Assembly: GCF_001277345.1 (NCBI RefSeq)
Contig: NZ_LIUT01000001.1
Coordinates: 2,164,173-2,228,172 of the forward strand
Direction of reading: 5' to 3'
DNA: 64,000 nucleotides
Source: Paenibacillus solani
GTDB lineage: Bacteria > Bacillota > Bacilli > Paenibacillales > Paenibacillaceae
The notes under the pieces are model-generated. The model was not told the DNA's origin, ran no database searches, and worked only from the letters and a program-made list of their open reading frames with translations. The position numbers and the translations under genes are program-made. Each line of letters begins with the position of its first letter. Position 1 is the first letter of the stretch. Below are positions 53,653 through 62,200 of the stretch, piece by piece.

Positions 53653-54456
53653 CTAGCTAGTAATGAAATCACTGACGTTCTGTTCTTTTACCGCTCTGCC
53701 GCTGCTGCCGCGAAGCAGAAGCAATACATGCGCCGCGATGCCGAGTCCGCTGATCAGGGCTAATAATCCAAGCATACCGGACTGCCAATCGTCCGCCCAT
53801 CGCAGTACGATATACAAGGTGCCTGTGCTGCACACATGAGCCGCCAGCGACCCCCAAAGCGAATTCGAGCCTGCGCGGACGACGCCGTAAATAATCGCAC
53901 CTAGCGCTGCAAATGCGCCAACCGTCACATTCATAAATACCGCGCCGAACAATACGGCCTGGAGCAGAACTGTCCACAGAACCGAAAGACGTTGACTGAG
54001 CGTATGGAACAGCATTCCTCTGAACAGCCATTCTTCAAGTAAAGACCCCAGCAGCAGGCTGCCGATCACAAAAATGATCAGGCTGCCGCCAGCAACAAAA
54101 GCGACCAGATCCGAAATGGCCGGAAAGGTCGCTTTTACCCATGGAAGGCGAGTAAAAACGGCGATAAACAAGCCGAGCCAGATGCCTGTCCCTGCGGACA
54201 GCAGAAGCGATCTGCCATGCGTAGGAACAAATCCCAAATCCTTTAGCGTAATCTTTTGCCAGCGAAGAAGTGGAAGATAGATCGCAAGCACGATTATATT
54301 GGATACGATCAGCACAATGCCGGAATTGGCTCTAATCCAGTCTTTCAGCCCCGGATCGCTGACCCAGTTGTAAAGGACTTGATTGACAAGCATCACAATT
54401 ACCGCATAAATGACCAAATATAAGACGGTATTTCCAGCTATCCGCAATCCCTTCAC
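53653..54456 (-). CDS. CPBP-family membrane protein 1
   Basis: 267 aa from the GTG at 54456, overlapping the preceding gene by four bases (GTGA). Eight or so hydrophobic segments. Motif 1 of CPBP intramembrane metalloproteases is present (LLEEWLFRG, ~residue 144), and motif 3 keeps a His (LAAHVCST), but the motif-2 His is missing (LFGAVFMN). A proteolytic role is therefore doubtful. CPBP proteins process prenylated proteins or signal peptides and act as bacteriocin immunity factors. It is the third of three in tandem between the two megasynthase genes, 14 bases before the hybrid synthetase. Possible roles are self-protection, a membrane scaffold, or product maturation. No transporter gene is present, so a link to export cannot be excluded. 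Confidence 0.85.
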   Translation of the reverse strand: MKGLRIAGNTVLYLVIYAVIVMLVNQVLYNWVSDPGLKDWIRANSGIVLIVSNIIVLAIYLPLLRWQKITLKDLGFVPTHGRSLLLSAGTGIWLGLFIAVFTRLPWVKATFPAISDLVAFVAGGSLIIFVIGSLLLGSLLEEWLFRGMLFHTLSQRLSVLWTVLLQAVLFGAVFMNVTVGAFAALGAIIYGVVRAGSNSLWGSLAAHVCSTGTLYIVLRWADDWQSGMLGLLALISGLGIAAHVLLLLRGSSGRAVKEQNVSDFITS

Positions 54457-55262
54457 GTCGGCGTCACCGCCTCGGAAGACGGCGGAACGGTAATCGATGA
54501 TCGATGCTTGACCGCAAGGAATATGCCAACTGCTATCATCGCAGCTGCCACAGCCATCACGATGGACATGAGAGTTACGTCCGTCGTCTTTGGCCCGTAA
54601 TGCCATAGCAGATACTGGCTGCCCTGACAGGCGATCTGCGCAGCAATCGGCGCCCAGATGGATTTAAACCAGACATACAAGAGTGCAAAAATAACTGCGC
54701 CAAGAAAGCCGTACAATGACAGTGGAATATCTCCGAGAAAGAACAACGCCCCGTACAGCACACCCTGAATCACAATCGCCATCCATACCGGGAGTACCCG
54801 TCTGAACTCATTCATCAGAATGCCTCTAAACAACGTCTCTTTGTAAATATTTCCGAGAATCAGAAAGACCAGAAACACATACCATTCTGCACGGTTCAGG
54901 TAATCAAACAATTCAAAGAACTTGTACTTGTCCGATGCAATGGCAGGAAGGCGGGAGAATGCGACCGTAAACAGGCCGGCTCCAAGCCCGATCCATAAAG
55001 CTATTGCTACCGATTTGCCGTCCATCACACGGAACTTAGCCGCCTTAAACAGATTTTCTTTGAATATAAATTTCCAGGCCAGCAGCATGAGCGGCAAACC
55101 CACCATATCGTTCAAAATAATGACGGTTACCGTATTCTGCTCAAACCACGTGCTTCTGGGATAAACATAATTAAAAAATAATTTCTGTGCGGCAATAAAC
55201 CATGCAAAATAGAGGCCGATAACAACAGCCACGCGAGCCAGCATCATTCCCCATGCCTTCAT
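54453..55262 (-). CDS. CPBP-family membrane protein 2
   Basis: 269 aa; the ATG overlaps the stop of CPBP protein 3 by four bases. Multi-spanning and clearly related to its neighbours (WKFIFKENLF, LFRGILMNEFRRVLPVWMAIVIQGVLYG). Motif 1 reads KETLFRG at ~residue 141 where active enzymes have EExxxR, so the first catalytic Glu is replaced by Lys. Motif 3 reads IACQGSQ where active ones have a His. By these substitutions it cannot use the usual two-Glu/His mechanism and is probably a non-catalytic paralogue. Sandwiched in a fully overlapping three-gene set, it is likely part of a complex with the other two. Confidence 0.85.
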   Translation of the reverse strand: MKAWGMMLARVAVVIGLYFAWFIAAQKLFFNYVYPRSTWFEQNTVTVIILNDMVGLPLMLLAWKFIFKENLFKAAKFRVMDGKSVAIALWIGLGAGLFTVAFSRLPAIASDKYKFFELFDYLNRAEWYVFLVFLILGNIYKETLFRGILMNEFRRVLPVWMAIVIQGVLYGALFFLGDIPLSLYGFLGAVIFALLYVWFKSIWAPIAAQIACQGSQYLLWHYGPKTTDVTLMSIVMAVAAAMIAVGIFLAVKHRSSITVPPSSEAVTPT

Positions 55263-56140
55263 ACGGTCAGCCCCCCTTTTGTGCTATCGGACTGAGCGTC
55301 ATCCGGCAATCCTTGACCTGCGCGTACACCAATGCCGCCGTTGCCGGAGGTCCGCCAGACATAGACGGTACCTCCAATCAACGCAGCTAGACAAAGCACA
55401 GTGATGATATACAGCCAAACATCGCCCAGCTTGCCAAACCATTCGTAGAAACCGATGTATTTAAATAAAAAGATTGTCCCCATGGTCGTATTCTGTACCA
55501 AAATAGGCGCCCACAGCGACCCAGTGCGCAGATACAGCGCTCCGTAAATCAGACCCGAACCGATACTGATGACCGAAAGCGCCATGCTTGGTTGGAAGTA
55601 AGCGTAAGCCGCGGCTTGCAGCAACAAGGCAATATAAACCGGCATAACCCTGCGAAGCTCGTTGAAAATGAGGCCCCTGAACAATATTTCTTCATATGCC
55701 GGACCAATCAGACCGGCACCCAGAATGACGTACCAGATCGAATCCCCCCTGATCGAATCGTCGACCAGCGCGGGTATGGACGGAAATTGCCGTGCAATAT
55801 CGTCAATGACGATAAGGCCGATGCTAAACAAGCTTCCGGCAAGGCCCAGGCCAATCATCAGCATTACGCGCGAGGCCCTCAGCCGTTTGAAGCCCGACGC
55901 GCGAAACAGACTTTTCTCTGCATGGGGCCAGATCCATCCTTTGATTCGAAAGATGAGCATGTACACGAGCGTAATCAGTGTGAAGAGAACGGCCATAAAC
56001 ATGGCCGGGTTGCGATCCAGAAACTTGGCGAAGGACAGCGTCACTTCATAGTTGTAAGTAGAGCGAAGCAGATAGAGCAGCGCATAAAAAACTCCGAGAT
56101 ATAGTGCGATATTCCCTATCATGGACAACACTTTTTTCAC
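55259..56140 (-). CDS. CPBP-family membrane protein 3
   Basis: 293 aa from a GTG with GGAG seven bases upstream. Multi-spanning. Motif 1 is intact (YEEILFRGLIFNELRRV, ~residue 151). Motif 2 lacks its His (AAYAYFQPS) and motif 3 has Gln (ILVQNTTMG) in place of His. The C-terminal tail is long and polar (~30 residues with GNGGIGVRAGQGLPDDAQ). It is the first of the overlapping trio and starts 154 bases after the upstream NRPS, so it may have a separate translation rate or a small leader. Of the three, none retains all catalytic residues, although the trio jointly has an EExxxR and a His, which leaves open complementation within a complex. Confidence 0.85.
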   Translation of the reverse strand: MKKVLSMIGNIALYLGVFYALLYLLRSTYNYEVTLSFAKFLDRNPAMFMAVLFTLITLVYMLIFRIKGWIWPHAEKSLFRASGFKRLRASRVMLMIGLGLAGSLFSIGLIVIDDIARQFPSIPALVDDSIRGDSIWYVILGAGLIGPAYEEILFRGLIFNELRRVMPVYIALLLQAAAYAYFQPSMALSVISIGSGLIYGALYLRTGSLWAPILVQNTTMGTIFLFKYIGFYEWFGKLGDVWLYIITVLCLAALIGGTVYVWRTSGNGGIGVRAGQGLPDDAQSDSTKGGLTV

Positions 56141-56293
56141 AGAAAAACTCCTTTCTTCCTTCTGTCATCTATCTCAGAATCGCGGTTGTTCAGCATTGAA
56201 TTTGGCTTCGAGGGGTTTTCTTATCAATGAGAACTTATTTAAACAACCTCTGTCCGATGATGTTCAGGTTTTGGACAACCCCGCTTGTCCGTG

Positions 56294-59200
56294 CTACGTC
56301 CCCGAGTCAGTGTTATCGACTACAGCGCGATATTGCTCGACCACGCTCGACAGCAGCTCCAGGTACGTGGAAGCCCAATTGAGCACCGCTTCTTTGCTAA
56401 TGCGCCGGGCATCGTATATCCATAACCCGCCAAGCTCAGACACCTCTGCCTCACTTGGTGCGGCATCGCAATTCATATACAGCACAACATCGAATCGTTC
56501 GAATAGCGCCTCCCGTTCCTTGAAGTCGTGCTGCGCTGCGCCTGCAAATAACGGGAACAAGGTAAATCCCGCTTCAGCTTGCTGCTGCTTTCTGATTTGC
56601 CGTATGGTATAGCTATCTCCCGCGCTCACCCGTTTAGCAGCATGCTGCAGCAGCGTATCGAAATCGCGAACCTCCGCAAAGTCGATTTCCTTCGGAGCAA
56701 TCAGCCCGATGTCCGTCAACGCCGGTAGAACAAGCCGGCTTATGCCGGATTCGCCGCGCCAGAAGTACATATATACGGCATACGCGGCTGCTTCAACGGC
56801 CACCGCGCAAGATGCCGCAAGTTCCGCAAGCCCTTTTGCAACCGCCGTGTCTAGTTGGAACTGAATACTACCCATACGCTCCGCAACATAACTGTTACTG
56901 AGGCAGTCGTCTGCCACAGGCAGACCGCACCAGCTCCAGCTCGCGAGCTCACGATTTCTCGACTCCAGGTAAGCCGCAAGCGATGCGATCGTAGGATAGG
57001 TGAACAAATCCGTTACGCTGAGAGCGCCAGGATACAACTCCTCTAGCTGTTGATGCGCTCGTACCAGCAGCAGCGATTCTCCTCCCACATCGAAGAAACG
57101 ATGATGAATGCCGAAGTCATCTCTTTGCAGGATATCGCGCCATACGGCTGTAATCTCCAGTTCGATATCACTCTCCGCCTCGACAATGGGGGTGCCGTTA
57201 TCCGCTGTCCACTCCGGTTCCGGCAGCTCCTTGCGGTCGATTTTGCCGTTTGGAGACAGCAGCATAGCTGGCAGTTCCACCAAGATCTGCGGAACCATAT
57301 AATCCGGAAGGTGAAGCGCTGCGAATTCCAGCAGTTCCTGATGGTTAACAGGTTCGGAGCAAACGATGTACGCGCATAAATATTCGCTTCCGCTTGTGGC
57401 GTCCCGCTTCATGACGACAGCTTCTGAAACCGCTGGATGCCCGAGCAGCACATGCTCAATTTCCCCGCATTCGATGCGCTGGCCTCTTATTTTTACCTGA
57501 TGGTCGATTCGGCCTAAATATTCGATCGTTCCATCAGGCAGCCATCTGGCAAGATCACCTGTCCGATACATCAGACTGCCCGCCGCAAAAGGATTATCGA
57601 CGAATTTTTCTTCGGTCAAATCGGGCCGGCCGATATACCCCCGCGCCAGACCTGCGCCGGATATGCATAGTTCCCCAGCAATCCCAACAGGCTGGAGCTT
57701 CATCGCTTCACTCACGATATAAAGTGAAATATTGTCGATCGGCTTGCCAATCGGTACATTGAACGAAATATCGTTGATCGGAATATCATCGTCAGAGCAA
57801 TCGTAATAGGAAACGTCAACCGTCGCTTCGGTTGGGCCGTATAAGTTCACGAGTCTGGCATTGAACGGAACACCAATCCGTTCGCGGAACCGCCGCACCT
57901 GATCCGCAGTAAGTGCTTCTCCGCTAGCGAACACATGTCGCAGACTCTCCAGCCTGGCATCGCCGCGCAGCAGAACAGGATTCTGCAGGAACAGATGCAG
58001 CATGGATGGCACAAAATGCATCGTCGTTACGCCATGCTGCTCGATTGTATCTGCTACAAGCGCAGGGTCCTTCTCGCCGCCGGGAGGCAGCAGAACCAGC
58101 TTGGCTCCCGCAAAGCTCCACCAGAACAGTTCCCAGACTGATACATCAAAGGTAATCGGCGTTTTTTGCATAATGACTCCGCTTGAGTCCAGTCCGTATT
58201 GCTTCTGCATCCAGCCGATCCTGTTGATGACGGAATGATGCTCGATCATGACGCCCTTCGGCTGTCCGGTTGATCCAGAGGTATACAGCACATAAGCAAG
58301 CGAACGTGAATCATGCAGCTTCTCCACAGGAAAGTCGTCCGATACCAGTGCCAGCGCCTCGTGAACGTCCATAAATGGCAGGAACGTATCCAGCTCTTCA
58401 GGGGCTTTGCCCTTCGTCAAGACGAGCTTGGCTCCCGAATTGTCCAGCATGTAGCGAATTCGCTCCTGAGGCAAGCCGGGCGCAACAGGCACATAAGCTC
58501 CGCCCGCCTTCAACACACCGAAGATGGCAATCATCATCTCCAGACTGCGATCCATCATGACGGCTACCCGCTCTTCACGCTTGACACCCTGCTTTCTGAG
58601 TGCATGCGCCAACCGGTTCGACCTCCGGTTCATTTCCGCATACGTCAATGTTCCTTCCTGCGATGTAATCGCAACGGCATGCGGCGTTTCCGCCGCTTGT
58701 CTTTCGAGGTGAATCTCTACGGTATCCTTGCTTGCATACGGCACGACCGTGCGATTGAACGCTCCGCTCTGGGCCGCTGCAGCCGCGGGGGTTAACAGCC
58801 CAATCCCTCCGAGTGGCCGTTCCGGCTCAGCCAATGCAAGGTCAATAATACGGAAATACCATTCCGCCATTCTACGTATGCTGTCTTCTTTAAACAGCGA
58901 CGTTGTATATTCAATCGTCAAGGTCGCGCCTTTAACACCCTGATTCACAATCTCAAACGTCAAGTCCAGCTTTGATACGCGACTGTCCGGCACTTTCACC
59001 TCAAATTGCAAAGCGTCAGCCACCGCTTGTCCGGCCTCCATATGCTGCATGACAAACATCGTGTCAAACAGCGGATTGCGGCTCAGGTCGCGCGGCACAT
59101 CCAGCATCGTCACCATATGCTCAAACGGAAGCAAACCGTTATCCAGTGCCGCAAGCATTGTGTCTTTGAGCTGCTCTACGAATGCTCTAAATGGCAGTTC

Positions 59201-62200
59201 GCCGGATGGATGGCTTCGAATCGGTAGCGTATTGACAAACATGCCAACCAGAGATTCGGTTGCAGGGTGGAAGCGGCCGGCAATCGGCGTACCGACAATC
59301 AAATCGTCCTGCCCCGTCATCAGATGCAGTAACGTATGGTAGGCCGCAAGCCAGATATGAAATGGCGTTACGTCCCATTGCTCCGCCGCCGCCGAGGTGC
59401 GCTGGGCAAGCTCCAATGGAATCGGTAGCGATAGCTTGGCACCTTTAAAGTTCTGTTCAGACGGACGGGGATAATCGATCGGCAGTTGCAGCATAGGAAG
59501 CGTACCTGTTAACCGGGTCGCCCAATATTGCTCTTGCTCCTTTCTCGCCTCCGAAGCCATCCAATCCTGCTGCCATACGGCCACATCCTTAAATTGAATG
59601 GGCAGAGGTTGTAAGGAGTTGCCACGATACAGCTGCTCGAAATCGCGTGCCATGACATTCATGGATACGCCGTCTGCAACAATGTGATGAATATCCAGCA
59701 GCAGTATATGCCGACTCTCGCCGTCTGTCGCAAGATACGCCCGAATTAACGGTGCCTTTCGTAAATCGAACGGGCGAATGACCCCGAGCGCGAACGTATC
59801 CAAGTCCACTGCATCCGTCAAGTCACATACAGCGAGTTCAAACGGTACACGTTCCTCAACACGCTGCACTGGTTTGCCATCTATCCAGTCAAAGCTGGTG
59901 CGCAGCGGTTCATGGCGGTCGATGAGCCCTTGAATCGCCTTGCGAAGCATGTCCTGATCAAGCTTGCCCTTCAGGTTTATAGCAAGCGGAAGATTGTAAG
60001 CCGTGCTGCCCTGATAAAGCTGCTGCAGTACAAACAGTCTGTTCTGCGCGAGTGACAACGGGTAGAACGGCCGGCTTTCTGTCCGGGGAATTACCACGGT
60101 TCGCTTAGCAGCTGCATTGTCGATGCGTGCCGCCATTTCCCGCAGCAGGGGAGCATCGAACACATCCTTCATCGCAAACGCTGCTTCATAACGCTGCTCG
60201 ATCAAGCCCGCAAGCTGTGCTGCACGTAAGGAATGGCCGCCCAATTGGAAGAAATGAGCTTCTCTCCCGATCGTCGCTGTGTCGTCCGGCCCGCCTACTG
60301 CCAGACCGAGGACCTCACACCAAAGCTGAGCCAGCCGCTGCTCTGTCACTGTAGCCGGTGCCTCGCCGCAAGCCGCCGATTCTGCGAACCGAGGTAGCGG
60401 CAGGTGGCCGCGGTCGGTCTTGCCGCTCGGACTTAACGGAAAAGCTTCCATAGCAACAAAATACGAAGGAATCATATACTCCGGCAGCAATTCCTTAAGT
60501 GCGGCCCGTAGGTTAGCTTCTCCCGGCATCTCCCCAACCGCTGTCACGAGATATGCACAAAGTGCCGGCTCTCCCGCAGGGTCCGTCACCGCCGTTACGA
60601 TGGCATCGCGAACTTCCGTCTGCAACAGCAGTGCATGCTCGATCTCGCCGCATTCGATGCGAAGACCGCGCAGCTTGAGCTGATGGTCAATGCGTCCCAA
60701 ATATTCAAGATTGCCATCCGGCAGCCACCTTGCAAGGTCCCCGGTACGGTACAGCTTTTCTCCTGCGGTAAACGGATTCGGAACAAAGCTTTGCTTCGTC
60801 AAATCCGGCCTGTTGTGATAGCCGCGCGCAAGACCGGCACCCGCTATGCATAGCTCACCGGACGTGCCAATCGGCTGCAGTTTCATCCGCTCGTCCACAA
60901 TGTAAAGCTGAATGTTATGGATTGGCTTGCCAATCGGAATTGTATTCTCACAGGCCTCCGGGCAATCATAATAGCTGACATCAACCGTAGCTTCCGTCGG
61001 ACCGTACAGATTAATGAGTTGGCATTGGCCTCCACTGCGCTTCATCAGGCTGTAAAAACCTGTGACATGCGCAGGCTTGAGCGCTTCGCCGCTCGCAAAT
61101 ACATATCGCAGGGAACAAAGCTCGCCGCCTCTTCCGCTCTCCGCTGCATAGTTCAGGAAGACACCCAGCATAGATGGTACAAAATGCATAACTGTAATGC
61201 CCTGCTGCTCAATCGTACGCAGCATGATAGACGGCTCCTTCTCCCCGCCGGGCCCCAGTAAATATAGCGAAGCGCCGGCAAAACTCCACCAGAACAGCTC
61301 CCACACGGAAACGTCAAACGTGATCGGCGTTTTTTGCAATATAACGTCGTGCTCATTCAGTGGATAAGCCGTCTGCATCCAGTTCAGCCGGTTGATCGCC
61401 GCCTGGTGCTCCACCATAACGCCTTTGGGTTTGCCGGTGGAACCTGACGTATAAATGACATACGCCAAATTTCTGGGTCCCGATTGAGGCCACAGGTCCA
61501 TTTCTTCTTCGTCTTTCGGCAGCTCTGATGCAGTGGCAGTCGCAAGCTCGTCCAGATCAAGCGTTTCTCCCTGGAAGGCTGGAAGTGTTGGCATCCACTT
61601 GGCTCCAGCCAGTAGCAGTCTTGCTCCGCTATCCTCCAGAATGCTTCGGGTCCGCTCGGGCGGATGCTCAGGGTCGATTGGCAAGTAGGCCCCTCCCGCT
61701 TTGAGCACCGCCATGATCGCAATCATCATGGACAACGAGCGCTGAGCGGCAATCGGCACAATCGTCTCGACTGTAACCCCTTTACTTCTCAGCACAGCAG
61801 CCATGCGTTCGGCCCGGTTATTCAGCTCCCCGTACGTCAGCGCCCCTTCGGCAGACCGCACCGCCGGGAGGTCCGGCCACCGCCGAGCTGACTCGGCGAA
61901 CCATCCGTGAATCGTCTTCTCCGCCGGGTATGGATATTCTGTATCATTCCATGACGCATAAGCCGCTTCTTCGGCAGGCGTCACCATTATGACATCGTCA
62001 CAGATCAGATCGGGACTAGCTGCCGTTTGCGCCAAAATGTAAACCAGCCGATCCGCCAACCGCTCCATCGTGTCTTTATTAAACAATCCCGTATTATACT
62101 CCAGCTCTCCCCGCAGACCCCCTTCACCGTCACTGTACAGATCAAGCTTGAAGTCCAGCTTGGATGTTCCGTGATTGAAGGGCATAGGCTCCATACTCCA

